From Bog-473 sp963804055 (GTDB lineage Bacteria; Actinomycetota; Acidimicrobiia; Acidimicrobiales; RAAP-2): 64,000 nt of DNA. Positions 48,849 to 57,497 of the stretch are shown piece by piece. The stretch covers positions 496,001-560,000 of the forward strand of contig CAWDOU010000001.1 in NCBI GenBank assembly GCA_963804055.1, written 5' to 3'. Position numbers and translations under genes: made by a program. The notes under the pieces are model-generated. The model did no database searches, was not told where the DNA came from, and saw only the letters and a program-made list of their open reading frames with translations. Positions within the stretch are counted from its first letter, which is position 1, and each line of letters begins with the position of its first letter.

Positions 48849-49721
48849 ATGGGCATGCAGGGCAAGGTGGTCGTGATCACGGGGGCCAACACCGGCGTCG
48901 GGCTCGAGACGGCCGTCGGCGTGGCGGCCCAGGGCGCCACCACGGTGCTGGCCTGCCGCAACCAGGAGAAGGCGAAGGCGGCGGCGCACGAGGTCACCCA
49001 ACGGACCTGGAACGACGACGTGCACACGGTGTCCCTCGACCTGGCCGACCTGGCCTCGGTGCGCAAGGCGGCCGACGAGATCCTGACCCGCTGGGACCGC
49101 CTCGACGTCCTCGACAACAACGCCGGCGGGACCTGGACGGAGCGCCGGGAGACGGCGCAGGGCCTGGAGTACACCATCGGCGTCTGCCACCTCGGCCACT
49201 TCTACCTGACCGGCCTGCTCATCGACCGCCTCCGGGCCTCGGCGCCGTCGCGTGTCATCACCGTCACCTCCGTGGGCCACCACGCCGCTTTCAAGGGCAT
49301 GCGGTTCGAGGATCTCCAGAGCGAGCACGGGTACGACGGCATGGAGGTCTACTGCCGGGCCAAGCTGGCCAACGTGCTGTTCACCCGCGAGCTGGCGCGG
49401 CGCATGGCGGGCACGGGGGTCACCGCCAACACGGCCCACCCGGGTTGGGTGCGCAGCCGCTTCGGCATGGACGGTGACACCTCGGGCAAGGGCGCCTTCG
49501 GGTTCCGGGTCATCCGGCCGCTCCAGATCAGCCCGCGCACCGGGGCCAAGACGTCGGTCTACCTCGCCACCTCACCCGACGTGGCGACACGCACCGGCGA
49601 GTACTGGGTCCGCTCCAAGCCAGGTCATATGGGGAAGAAGGCCAAGGACGACGCGGCGGCCCGACGCCTGTGGGACGAGAGCGAGCAGATCCTGGCCGGC
49701 GTCGGCTTCCCGCTGCCCTGA
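48849..49721 (+). CDS. Short-chain dehydrogenase/reductase
   Basis: The protein has 290 residues. VVITGANTGVGLETAVG is the Rossmann cofactor site, DVLDNNAGGTW the NNAG motif, ITVTSVGHHA the catalytic Ser region and MEVYCRAKLANVLF the YxxxK pair. TANTAHPGWVRSRFG follows. The sequence resembles the retinol-dehydrogenase or oxidoreductase subgroup of classical SDRs. GGGAG precedes the ATG. Substrate unknown. Confidence 0.9.
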   Translation: MGMQGKVVVITGANTGVGLETAVGVAAQGATTVLACRNQEKAKAAAHEVTQRTWNDDVHTVSLDLADLASVRKAADEILTRWDRLDVLDNNAGGTWTERRETAQGLEYTIGVCHLGHFYLTGLLIDRLRASAPSRVITVTSVGHHAAFKGMRFEDLQSEHGYDGMEVYCRAKLANVLFTRELARRMAGTGVTANTAHPGWVRSRFGMDGDTSGKGAFGFRVIRPLQISPRTGAKTSVYLATSPDVATRTGEYWVRSKPGHMGKKAKDDAAARRLWDESEQILAGVGFPLP

Positions 49722-49728
49722 CGGCGGG

Positions 49729-50928
49729 TCAGGCGTCCCGGGTCTTCATCCGCCAGGCCCCGACGGCGGTCCAGAACACGATCCAGCCCACGATCACCAA
49801 CGACGAGACCAGCGTGGACTCGGGGATCAGCGGGTTCCCGCCGCCCCCGCCGCCCCCACCCCCGCTGAAGGGCGTCGGCAGGCCCCCGGGCTCGATGTGG
49901 GCCATGGCCACCCCGACGATCCCCCGCTGGACGTTGAGCAGGTGCGAGATCACGTGGCGGCTGAAGATCGGCGTGAGGATCAGCTCGAGCACAATGAGGA
50001 GGATCACCGCCACGGTGCGCTGACCCATCAGCGAGGACAGGCCGAGGCCGACCATGAACCCGATGGTCGCCTCGAGCGCGATCCACAGCCCCACGTCGAC
50101 CATCAGTGTCACGGACGGCACCAGGAAGTTCGAGTGGTAGTCCGCGTAGTCCTGGTTGGCCACCGAGACGGCGAACGCCCGGATCTGGGCCGGCGACTCG
50201 GCGGCCGGGACGGTGAACGTCCCCCCGCCCTTGGTCTCTATGACGCTCCCCGGCGGCGGCCCGATCGATTGCCCGCCGCAGGTCACGTTGGGCGGGGGCC
50301 CGTTGAGCCCGGCGCCGCCGCGGAAGTTGAAGTCGCAGATGACCTCGTTGGCGTGCGCCGCCGCCCAGCTGTCGAGGGCCGGCTGTGACAGCCCCACGGG
50401 GACGTTGACCCCGTCGTAGTTGAGCTGCGTCGGCGCGGCGAACACGCACACGGCGCAGACGATGGTGTAGCCGACCGCCACCATCGCGATGACGATGGCC
50501 AGCCCGGCGGGGATGCGCGCGAAGTACAGGGCCAGCCGCGACCGCCCGGTAATCACCAGGTGGCGGAACATCCCCTCGCTGAGGTCGACCGACCCCGCGG
50601 TGCAGCCCACGACCGCCGCCACGACGAACCCGAAGACGTACATGAAGCCGGCCACCAGCGTCGTGAAGATGCTGTACCCGCCGGCCGGGCCGTAGGACCT
50701 CGGCGCCACCCAGTGCGAGACGAGGCGCACGCCGAGGAACACGACGGGGATGCCGATGTTGACGGCGATCAACGCGATCATCAGGCCGCGCCGCCGCCGC
50801 AGCTCCATGCACCGCGTCGTGATCATGCCCCAGGTCGGGATCCACGAGCCGCGGTGGTCGCCCCGCGGCTCCGCCGGGATCGGGGTGGGGGCCGGGCCGG
50901 GTGCGCCGACTTCGGTGATGGCCGTCAT
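49729..50928 (-). CDS. ABC-2-type transporter permease
   Basis: The protein has 399 residues. Six or so hydrophobic segments begin at RGLMIALIAVNIGIPVVFLGVRL; an extracytoplasmic insert of about 100 residues after helix 3 is Pro/Gly-rich with paired Cys, and the C-terminal end has an uninterrupted run of nine glycines before the last helix. ATGA overlaps the ATP-binding gene, so it is the membrane half of the same exporter. Substrate unknown. Confidence 0.85.
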   Translation of the reverse strand: MTAITEVGAPGPAPTPIPAEPRGDHRGSWIPTWGMITTRCMELRRRRGLMIALIAVNIGIPVVFLGVRLVSHWVAPRSYGPAGGYSIFTTLVAGFMYVFGFVVAAVVGCTAGSVDLSEGMFRHLVITGRSRLALYFARIPAGLAIVIAMVAVGYTIVCAVCVFAAPTQLNYDGVNVPVGLSQPALDSWAAAHANEVICDFNFRGGAGLNGPPPNVTCGGQSIGPPPGSVIETKGGGTFTVPAAESPAQIRAFAVSVANQDYADYHSNFLVPSVTLMVDVGLWIALEATIGFMVGLGLSSLMGQRTVAVILLIVLELILTPIFSRHVISHLLNVQRGIVGVAMAHIEPGGLPTPFSGGGGGGGGGNPLIPESTLVSSLVIVGWIVFWTAVGAWRMKTRDA

Positions 50929-51902
50929 TCGGCTTCCCCCAGACGCTTGGTGACCTCGAGGAACCACGACTCGAGCGAGGCCTGGATGTGCTGGAGCCGG
51001 AAGACCGAGATGCCTCCCTCGACGAGCAGGCGGTTGATTTCGGCGATGGCGTCCCGGTCGGTGCCCTCGGGGAGCGTGATGGCGAGTCCGTCCGGTCCCG
51101 GCTGCACATGGGGGCCGAACGGCGTGGCGAGCAGCAGGCCGCCGGCCCGGTCGGGGTCCGAGCACTCGACCTGGACCTCGAAGGAGGACCCGGCCAGGAG
51201 CTGGGAGATCGGGCCCTGGCGGATGACCTTGCCCCGGTCGACGATGGCCACGGCGTCGCAGGTGCGCTCGACCTCGTCGAGGAGATGGGAGGAGAGCACG
51301 ACGGTGCGGCCCTCGGCCACGAGCGACAGGATCATGTCGCGCATGTCGAGCATGCCCGCCGGGTCGAGGCCGTTCATGGGCTCGTCGAGGATGAGCAGCT
51401 GCGGATCGCCCAGGAGGCAGGCGGCGACGCCGAGGCGCTGGCGCATGCCCATGGAGTACTTCGACACCTTGTCGTCGGCCCGATGCAGGATGCCGACGCG
51501 CTCGAGCGCCGGGTCGATGCGGCCCTTGGCCGCCGGCTCGCGCGCCGCGGCGAGGATCTGCAGGTTCTGGCGACCGGTCAGATGGCCGTGGAAACGCGGC
51601 TCGTCCACGATCGCCCCGACCCTGGCCAGCGCGACGTCACGGTGCCGGGGGACGGCGTGGCCGAGCAGGAACATGGAGCCGGCGTCCGCGTGGGTGAGGC
51701 CCAGCAGCACGCGGATGAGCGTCGTCTTCCCGGCGCCGTTCGGCCCGAGGTACCCGAAGGCGCAGCCGCGCGGAACGAGCAGCTCGACGTCGTTCACCGC
51801 GATGTTGGCGTCGAAGCGCTTGACGAGCCCGTGGGTCTCGACGGCCCACTCGCTCTCCGCGCCGCGCCCGGGAGGGGAGTCGGCCAAGGTTGCCGTCGTC
51901 AT
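50925..51902 (-). CDS. ABC transporter ATP-binding protein
   Basis: The protein has 325 residues. Walker A is GYLGPNGAGKTTLIRVLLG, the signature is KYSMGMRQRLGVAA, Walker B is LLILDEPMNGLDPAG, and the switch His follows in LSSHLLDEVERTC. The C-terminal 90 residues form an accessory domain. This is the CcmA-like ATPase class that powers ABC-2 exporters such as drug or bacteriocin systems. Directly upstream of its permease. Confidence 0.92.
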   Translation of the reverse strand: MTTATLADSPPGRGAESEWAVETHGLVKRFDANIAVNDVELLVPRGCAFGYLGPNGAGKTTLIRVLLGLTHADAGSMFLLGHAVPRHRDVALARVGAIVDEPRFHGHLTGRQNLQILAAAREPAAKGRIDPALERVGILHRADDKVSKYSMGMRQRLGVAACLLGDPQLLILDEPMNGLDPAGMLDMRDMILSLVAEGRTVVLSSHLLDEVERTCDAVAIVDRGKVIRQGPISQLLAGSSFEVQVECSDPDRAGGLLLATPFGPHVQPGPDGLAITLPEGTDRDAIAEINRLLVEGGISVFRLQHIQASLESWFLEVTKRLGEAE

Positions 51903-52121
51903 GCGACCTGCCCTTCTGAAGGTGGAGGCGCGTACGGGCCTCCCGTTCGGCCCCGTATACCCGGTAGAGTACAGACGGCATCGGCGTTGCGGCTAGGGGG
52001 CTGTCACCCGTTTTTCTCCTGGTGCTGGCCCCAGTACGGGTGGCGGCGCTGCCGGCGCTGCCGGCGGGGCCGGTGCGGCCGATGGGACCGGTGCCGCCGG
52101 TGCCGCGGTGCGGCCGCCGGG
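51903..52121. other. 219-bp intergenic region with GC-rich repeats
   Basis: Between serC and the ABC ATPase gene. 52041-52110 is low-complexity DNA built from CCGGTGC-, GCCGGCG- and CGGTGCC-type words. Its complement reads like a collagen (Gly-X-X) frame, but that frame lies beyond the serC stop and has no start signal. No other feature is seen. Confidence 0.4.
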
Positions 52122-53276
52122 TCAGGCCAGCGCACCCACCACGTGGGTGATGCAGGCGCACAACGACGCGATGTCGTCCGGCTCGATCGCCGGGAACATG
52201 GCGATCCGCAGCTGGTTGCGCCCGAGCTTGCGATACGGCTCGGTGTCCACGATCCCGTTCGCCCGCAACACGGCAGCGATGGTCGCGGCGTCGATGGCGT
52301 CGACGAAGTCGATCGTCCCGACGACGTGGCTGCGGTCGGCAGGGTTCTCGACGAAGGGGCGGGCGTAGCCGGACTGCTCGGCCCAGGTGTAGAGGATCTC
52401 GGCCGAGCGGTCGCAGCGCGAGGCGGTCCACTCCAGGCCGCCGTTCTCGTTCATCCAGTCGACCTGCTCGGCCAGCAGGAAGATGGTGGCCAGGGCCGGC
52501 GTGTTGTAGGTCTGGTCCAGCTTCGAGTTGTCGACCGCCGTCTTGAGGTCGAAGAAGGTGGGGATCCAGCGGCCCGAGGCGGCGATGCGCTCCACCCGCT
52601 CGAGCGCGGCGGGCGACATGAGGGCGATCCAGAGCCCGCCGTCGCCGGCGAAGCACTTCTGCGGCGCCAGGTAGTAGGCGTCGAACTCGGACGCGTCCAC
52701 CCGCAGCCCGCCGGCGCCCGAGGTGGCGTCCACCGCGACCAAGCCGCCACCGTCGGCGGGGGCGGCCGCACCCTCGGGTCGCAGGATCTGCATCGACACC
52801 CCCGTGGAGGTCTCGTTGTGGGTCAGCGCGTAGAGGTCCACGGCGGGGTCGGCCACCGCCTTGGGGTGGGTCCCGACCTCGGACGTGATGACCTGCGGGT
52901 CCTTGAGGTGCGGGGCCGCCTGGGCGCAGGCGGCGAACTTGGACGAGAACTCGCCGAAGCTCAGGTGCTGGCTCTGCTCTTCGATCAGCCCGAACGTGGC
53001 CGCGTCCCAGAAGCAGGTCGTCCCCCCGTTGCCGAGCACGACCTCGTACCCGTCGGGCAGGGAGAAGAGCTGGCGCATGCCGGCGCGCACCCGGCCCACC
53101 TGTGCCTTCACCGTCTTCTGGCGGTGGCTGGTGCCCATGTAGGTGGTGGCCACGCCGGCGAGCGCGTCGATGGCGGCCGGCCGGACCTTGGAGGGGCCGG
53201 ACCCGAAACGGCCGTCGGAGGGCAGCAATTCGGGCGGAATGGTGATGTCGGGGACGTCTGGCACGTATGAGATCAT
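52122..53276 (-). CDS. serC: Phosphoserine aminotransferase
   Basis: The protein has 384 residues of the actinobacterial/archaeal-type SerC. Start MISYVPDVPDITIPPELLPSDGRFGSGPSKVRP; VVLGNGGTTCFWDAA, THNETSTGVSM and LAPQKCFAGDGGLW (PLP lysine) follow. It transaminates phosphohydroxypyruvate to phosphoserine. serA lies 1.3 kb away, giving two of the three serine-pathway steps. Its ATG is only 6 bp from the divergent aminotransferase start. Confidence 0.93.
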   Translation of the reverse strand: MISYVPDVPDITIPPELLPSDGRFGSGPSKVRPAAIDALAGVATTYMGTSHRQKTVKAQVGRVRAGMRQLFSLPDGYEVVLGNGGTTCFWDAATFGLIEEQSQHLSFGEFSSKFAACAQAAPHLKDPQVITSEVGTHPKAVADPAVDLYALTHNETSTGVSMQILRPEGAAAPADGGGLVAVDATSGAGGLRVDASEFDAYYLAPQKCFAGDGGLWIALMSPAALERVERIAASGRWIPTFFDLKTAVDNSKLDQTYNTPALATIFLLAEQVDWMNENGGLEWTASRCDRSAEILYTWAEQSGYARPFVENPADRSHVVGTIDFVDAIDAATIAAVLRANGIVDTEPYRKLGRNQLRIAMFPAIEPDDIASLCACITHVVGALA

Positions 53277-53282
53277 TGCATC
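53277..53282. promoter_or_regulatory. 6-bp divergent gap between serC and aminotransferase starts
   Basis: The ATG of serC (53276) and the GTG of the divergent aminotransferase (53283) leave 6 bp, so any ribosome site or promoter for each gene must overlap the other's coding sequence, or both are leaderless. Confidence 0.6.
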
Positions 53283-54512
53283 GTGACGACCACCCCTTCG
53301 ACGACTGAGCTCCGCCGGATCTCTCGCCGGGCCGCCGCCGTGGCGCCCTCGGCGACCCTCGCCGTGGACGCGAAGGCCAAGGCGCTGCAGGCGGCCGGGG
53401 AGCACGTGATCGGCTTCGGGGCCGGGGAGCCGGACTTCCCCACGCCGGCCCACATCGTCGAGGCCGCGGTCCTCGCCTGCCGCGACAAGGCCAACCACCG
53501 CTACACGCCCACCGCCGGCATCCCCGCCCTGCGCGAGGCGATCGCGGCCAAGACGCGGCGCGACTCGGGCTACGAGGTGGCGGCCAACCAGGTCCTCGTC
53601 ACCAACGGCGGCAAGCAGGCGGTGGCCAATGCCTTCGCCGTGCTGTGCGACCCGGGCGACGAGGTGCTGGTGCTGGCGCCCTACTGGACGACCTATCCCG
53701 AGTCCATCGCCCTGGCCGGCGGGACGCCCGTGGTGGTGTCCTCCGACGAGACGACCGGTTTCCGCTCCTCGGTGGCCGACCTCGAGGCGGCCTGGACGCC
53801 CCGCACCAAGGCGCTGCTCTTCGTGTCACCGTCCAACCCGACCGGCGCCGTGTACACGCGCGACGAGATCGAGGCCATCGGCCAGTGGGCCGTGGCCAAG
53901 GGGATCTGGGTGCTGACCGACGAGATCTACGAGCACCTCGTCTACGGCGGCGCCGAGCACCACTCCATGCCGGTGGTCGTGCCCGAGCTGTCCGACCGCT
54001 GCCTGGTGGCCAACGGCGTGGCCAAGACCTACGCCATGACGGGCTGGCGGGTCGGGTGGCTCATCGGCCCGACCGACGCCATCGGCGCGGCCACCAACAT
54101 CCAGAGCCACGAGACCTCCAACGTCGCCAACGTGTCGCAGCGCGCCGCGCTGGCCGCCGTGTCGGGCAACCTCGACGACGTCGCCATGATGCGCGAGGCC
54201 TTCGACCGCCGGCGCCTGACCATCGTGTCGATGCTCAACAACATTCAGGGCGTCGAGTGCGTCGTGCCCGAGGGAGCGTTCTACGCCTACCCCTCGGTCA
54301 AGGGGCTGCTCGGTCGGAGCATCCGGGGACAACGTCCGGCGAGCAGCGCGGAGTTGGCCGAGATCTGCATCAACGAAGCCAAGGTGGCGGTCGTGCCCGG
54401 AGAGGCCTTCGGCGCGCCGGGCTTCTTCCGCATGTCCTACGCGCTGGGCGACGAGGACCTCGTCGAGGGCGTGAGCCGGTTGGCCACGCTCTTCGCCGAC
54501 GCGCAAGACTGA
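53283..54512 (+). CDS. Class I/II PLP aminotransferase (aspartate aminotransferase-like)
   Basis: The protein has 409 residues. ISRRAAAVAPSATLAVDAKAKALQAAGEHVIGFGAGEPDFPTP opens the family, and NHRYTPTAGIPALREAIA, VTNGGKQAVANAF, VSPSNPTGAVY and VANGVAKTYAMTGWRVGWL (PLP lysine) are complete. The sequence is of the AspC type that transaminates aspartate or aromatic amino acids. serA follows after 49 bp. Confidence 0.92.
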   Translation: MTTTPSTTELRRISRRAAAVAPSATLAVDAKAKALQAAGEHVIGFGAGEPDFPTPAHIVEAAVLACRDKANHRYTPTAGIPALREAIAAKTRRDSGYEVAANQVLVTNGGKQAVANAFAVLCDPGDEVLVLAPYWTTYPESIALAGGTPVVVSSDETTGFRSSVADLEAAWTPRTKALLFVSPSNPTGAVYTRDEIEAIGQWAVAKGIWVLTDEIYEHLVYGGAEHHSMPVVVPELSDRCLVANGVAKTYAMTGWRVGWLIGPTDAIGAATNIQSHETSNVANVSQRAALAAVSGNLDDVAMMREAFDRRRLTIVSMLNNIQGVECVVPEGAFYAYPSVKGLLGRSIRGQRPASSAELAEICINEAKVAVVPGEAFGAPGFFRMSYALGDEDLVEGVSRLATLFADAQD

Positions 54513-54561
54513 CCGCCAGGTCGGCGGGCAATCGAGCGGGGGGAGTGAGGAGACCACCGCG

Positions 54562-56133
54562 GTGGCACGGGTACTGGTAACGGAGAAGATCGCGCAGAGC
54601 GGGCTCGACCTGCTGGCTGAGGCCGGCCATGAGGTCGACGTGCAGGAGGGGCTGAGCCCCGAGGAGCTGCTCGGTGCGGTGCTGGGCGCGCACGCGCTGA
54701 TCATCCGCTCCGCCACACAGGTCACGGCCGACGTGCTGGCGGCCGGCACGTCGCTCGCCGTCGTGGGCCGGGCCGGCGTGGGGCTCGACAACGTCGACGT
54801 CGATGCCGCCACCCAGCGCGGCGTCATGGTGGTCAACGCGCCGACCTCGAACATCCTCTCGGTGGCCGAGCAGGCCATGGCGCTGCTGCTGGCCCAGGCG
54901 CGCAACATCCCCCAAGCCCACTCGGCCCTCGTCGCCGGGCGCTGGGAGCGTTCGAAATGGGAGGGCGTCGAGCTGCACGGCAAGGTGCTGGGCGTGGTCG
55001 GCCTGGGGCGGGCGGGCTCGCTCGTGGCCCAGCGCGCCCACGCCTTCGGCATGGAGCTCATCGGCTTCGATCCCTTCGTGTCCCAGGAGCGGGCGCGGGC
55101 CATGGGAGTGCGGCTGGTGAGCATCGAGGAGCTGGTGGCCGAGGCCGATTTCGTCTCCATCCACACGCCCAAGACCCCCGAGACCATCGGGCTCTTCGGC
55201 CGCGACCTGTTGGCCAAGGCCAAGCCGGGCATCCGCATCGTGAACACGGCACGCGGCGGCATCGTCGACGAGGACGCGCTGGCCGAGGCCATCCGCGACG
55301 GCATCGTGGCGGGCGCCGGTCTCGACGTCTTCGCCAAGGAGCCCTGCACCGAGTCGCCGCTCTTCGAACTCCCGCAGGTGGTCGTCTCGCCGCACCTGGG
55401 CGCGTCGACCGAGGAGGCCCAGGACAAGGCCGGCGTCACCATCGCCGAGCAGGTGCTGCTGGCGCTGGCCGGTGACTTCGTGCCCTACGCGGTCAACGTG
55501 GCGGCCCGCGACGTGACCGACGCGGTGCGCGGCTTCATGGCCCTGGCGGAGCAGCTGGGGCGCTTCTTCGTCGGCCTGCACGATGGCCTGCCCGACGCGA
55601 TCGACATGGACTACCAGGGCGAGCTGGCGGGGGAGAGCACGGGCATCCTGACGCTGTCGGTGCTGAAGGGGATCTTCGGCGGCTCCACCGAGGAGCCCGT
55701 GTCCTACGTCAACGCGCCGCAGCTGGCCGAGCAGCGCGGGCTGCGGGTGCGCGAGTCGTCCACCGCCTCGTCGCGTGACTACAAGTCGCTCATCACGCTG
55801 CGCTCGGGCTCGCACTCCGTGGCCGGCACGCTGATTGCCGCCGGCCTGCACACCGAGCCGCGCATCGTCGTCGTCGACGAGCACATGGTGGAGGTGCCGC
55901 CGTCGCCCCACATGCTCGTCGTGCGCAACGACGACCGCCCGGGCGTGATCGGCATCGTGGGGACGGCGCTCGGGGCGGCTGGCATCTCCATCTCGTCGAT
56001 GGCGGTGGGGCCGAGCCCCGAGTCCTCGACCGCGATGATGGTGATCTCGACCACCACGGCCGCTTCCGATGCGGTGGTGGACCAGCTGCGCGGCGACGAG
56101 GGCATCCTCGACATCCACCGCGTCACGCTGTAG
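54562..56133 (+). CDS. serA: Phosphoglycerate dehydrogenase
   Basis: The protein has 523 residues, the long type I form. Catalytic domain with VGRAGVGLDNVDVDAATQRG, cofactor loop VVGLGRAGSLVAQRA, IVNTARGGIVDEDALAEA and the HLGASTEEAQ His-Glu pair. An intervening ASB domain follows, then a C-terminal ACT domain (HMLVVRNDDRPGVIGIVGTALG). It commits 3-phosphoglycerate to serine; the ACT domain mediates serine feedback. GTG start, with GAGGAG 14 nt before it. Confidence 0.95.
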   Translation: MARVLVTEKIAQSGLDLLAEAGHEVDVQEGLSPEELLGAVLGAHALIIRSATQVTADVLAAGTSLAVVGRAGVGLDNVDVDAATQRGVMVVNAPTSNILSVAEQAMALLLAQARNIPQAHSALVAGRWERSKWEGVELHGKVLGVVGLGRAGSLVAQRAHAFGMELIGFDPFVSQERARAMGVRLVSIEELVAEADFVSIHTPKTPETIGLFGRDLLAKAKPGIRIVNTARGGIVDEDALAEAIRDGIVAGAGLDVFAKEPCTESPLFELPQVVVSPHLGASTEEAQDKAGVTIAEQVLLALAGDFVPYAVNVAARDVTDAVRGFMALAEQLGRFFVGLHDGLPDAIDMDYQGELAGESTGILTLSVLKGIFGGSTEEPVSYVNAPQLAEQRGLRVRESSTASSRDYKSLITLRSGSHSVAGTLIAAGLHTEPRIVVVDEHMVEVPPSPHMLVVRNDDRPGVIGIVGTALGAAGISISSMAVGPSPESSTAMMVISTTTAASDAVVDQLRGDEGILDIHRVTL

Positions 56134-56147
56134 CCGGACGCCGGGAG

Positions 56148-56780
56148 TCAGACGCGGTCGCTGTCTTTCTCTGTCGAACGCCTTCTGAAGCGGAAGATCA
56201 CCCAGACGACGAATCCCCCCAGAACCACCCAGGGGAGGTAGGACTCGAAACTGCTCGCCGACAGCGCCGGCGCCGGTGCCGCCTTCGACGCACGTGCCTG
56301 GGCGAGGCTTATCCGTGGGCAGCCCGAGGCTGCGGTGAGCCAGGTCTCGACCTGCTTCACGATTGCCCCCACCTCTTGGAATTGGCTCTGCATGAGGGAG
56401 GTCGCTCCGGACGCGACCTCCCCGATGAAACCCGCCCATTCGACGAGGCCGACTTGTTCCGACGCAGGAGCCTCCGCGGCGAGCTTCTCGAGATAGTCGC
56501 CGTCGGGGCGGAGGGACGGGTCCGCCGCACCCGGATGCGCGTCGAACTGATCGAGTCCCGGTTGCTCGCCTTGGTGGATCCACGTCTGCAATTCCCCGGC
56601 GTCGGCGCAGAACGTCGGCGAGGCTTTGACCGACGGGGACGACGCGCCGCCGCCCGGCGACCGGACGAGGAGTGCCGCCAAGGAAAGGGCAACACAGGAG
56701 CAGAGGGCGATCGTGAGCCCGGCGCAGCGGACCCTCAGCACGCGCCGAACCGTGGGTTGGGCGCGGGCGGCGGCGCGCAA
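56148..56780 (-). CDS. Hypothetical membrane protein with two membrane helices
   Basis: The protein has 210 residues. An N-terminal helix (LTIALCSCVALSLAALLV, about 22-39) and a C-terminal helix (YLPWVVLGGFVVWVIFRF) flank an extracytoplasmic region of about 130 residues with cysteines at positions 58 and 154 and a possible coiled coil. The tail is Arg/Lys- then Asp-rich. Two transcripts converge here (serA and this gene, 14 bp apart). I recognise no family. Confidence 0.65.
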   Translation of the reverse strand: MRAAARAQPTVRRVLRVRCAGLTIALCSCVALSLAALLVRSPGGGASSPSVKASPTFCADAGELQTWIHQGEQPGLDQFDAHPGAADPSLRPDGDYLEKLAAEAPASEQVGLVEWAGFIGEVASGATSLMQSQFQEVGAIVKQVETWLTAASGCPRISLAQARASKAAPAPALSASSFESYLPWVVLGGFVVWVIFRFRRRSTEKDSDRV

Positions 56781-56871
56781 CCCATACGTCGGATCGTAGG
56801 CGGACCCTCCGGTCGGTGCTCGTGGAGGACCGGATCACCCGCACCGCATGATGGCGGCCGGACGCCGAGAG

Positions 56872-57042
56872 TCAGTCCTGGGGCTTGCGCGGGACGGCCG
56901 GCCAGGTGTCGAGGCTGCCGATCACGGGTTCGTCCCGGTGCAGCTCCCGCCGCGGTGCCCGGTCCAGCAGGACGGCGCGCGCGAAGGCCAGCGCGCCGAT
57001 CACGAGGGCGGCGCGGAACAGGGTCGAGACGAGCCGGCGCAT
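56872..57042 (-). CDS. Small membrane protein (56 aa)
   Basis: MRRLVSTLFRAALVIGALAFARAVLL has a basic start and one helix of about 18 residues; the remaining 30 residues end with DTWPAVPRKP, a pattern I associate with small actinobacterial membrane proteins. The upstream extension (MAPMSAVGKI) would overlap the divergent VOC start at 57068, so ATG 57042 is preferred. Function unknown. Confidence 0.55.
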   Translation of the reverse strand: MRRLVSTLFRAALVIGALAFARAVLLDRAPRRELHRDEPVIGSLDTWPAVPRKPQD

Positions 57043-57067
57043 CCGCACAACGGTAGCGTCACCGGGC

Positions 57068-57421
57068 ATGGCCTCTCTGCAGCACATCGCCCCGATCTTC
57101 CCGACCGCCGACATGGGCGCCATGCGGGCCCACTACGAGGCGCTCGGCTTCGACGTCCACGTGCACGGTGGCGGGTACGGCACGGCCGCCCGGGACGGCA
57201 TCCGCATCCACTTCGAGCTCGTGCCGGACACCGGGCCCGCCACGCACAGGGGCGCGGCCTACGTGGGGGTCGACGACGCCGATGCGCTGCACGCCGAGTG
57301 GCGGGCGGCGGGCGTGGGGGAGACCTCGGACCTGTTCGACCCCGGATTCGGCGTGTGGGAGGCGGCCCACACCGACGGCGACGGGAACCTGTTGCGCTTC
57401 GGCTCGCCCGTGGTGCCTTGA
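57068..57421 (+). CDS. VOC-family (glyoxalase/bleomycin-resistance-like) protein
   Basis: The protein has 117 residues. ASLQHIAPIFPTADMGAMRAHYEALGFDVHVHGG is the first beta-alpha-beta-beta-beta unit; AAYVGVDDADALHAEWRAAGVGE and GVWEAAHTDGDGNLLRFGSPV the second, with a terminal Glu/His-type metal-site pattern. Single-domain VOC proteins dimerise to make metal-dependent lyases or dioxygenases; substrate unknown. Its stop overlaps the -35 box of the leuA leader. Confidence 0.87.
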   Translation: MASLQHIAPIFPTADMGAMRAHYEALGFDVHVHGGGYGTAARDGIRIHFELVPDTGPATHRGAAYVGVDDADALHAEWRAAGVGETSDLFDPGFGVWEAAHTDGDGNLLRFGSPVVP

Positions 57422-57447
57422 CGCCCGGCCTGCTTCCTGGGAGAATT
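57418..57447 (+). promoter_or_regulatory. Promoter of the leuA leader
   Basis: TTGACG (57418-57423) and AGAATT (57442-57447), 18-bp spacer. The transcript should begin about 57454-57457, at the leader-peptide ATG, so the leader is leaderless or nearly so. Confidence 0.6.
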
Positions 57448-57456
57448 AGGCTCAAC

Positions 57457-57495
57457 ATGGTGAAGGCATTCGCATCCGACCTGCTGCTTACTTGA
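57457..57495 (+). CDS. leuA leader peptide (attenuator)
   Basis: A 12-residue peptide, MVKAFASDLLLT, with three consecutive leucine codons before Thr and the TGA stop. Three nucleotides later a GC-rich stem begins, and a perfect terminator follows. Leucine-tRNA shortage should stall the ribosome on the Leu codons and prevent termination. The design parallels, but is not copied from, the ilvB leader in this window. Confidence 0.85.
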   Translation: MVKAFASDLLLT

Positions 57496-57497
57496 CG

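Noticed and set aside
52030..52125. Collagen-like Gly-X-X frame downstream of serC on the minus strand
   Set aside because: It lies beyond the serC stop in another frame, has no start signal, and is explained by GC-rich tandem words.
54370..56844. 824-codon open frame antisense to serA and the aminotransferase
   Set aside because: High-GC codon bias keeps the antisense frame open; its translation is Arg/Gly/His-rich without domains, and serA and the aminotransferase are clear on the other strand.
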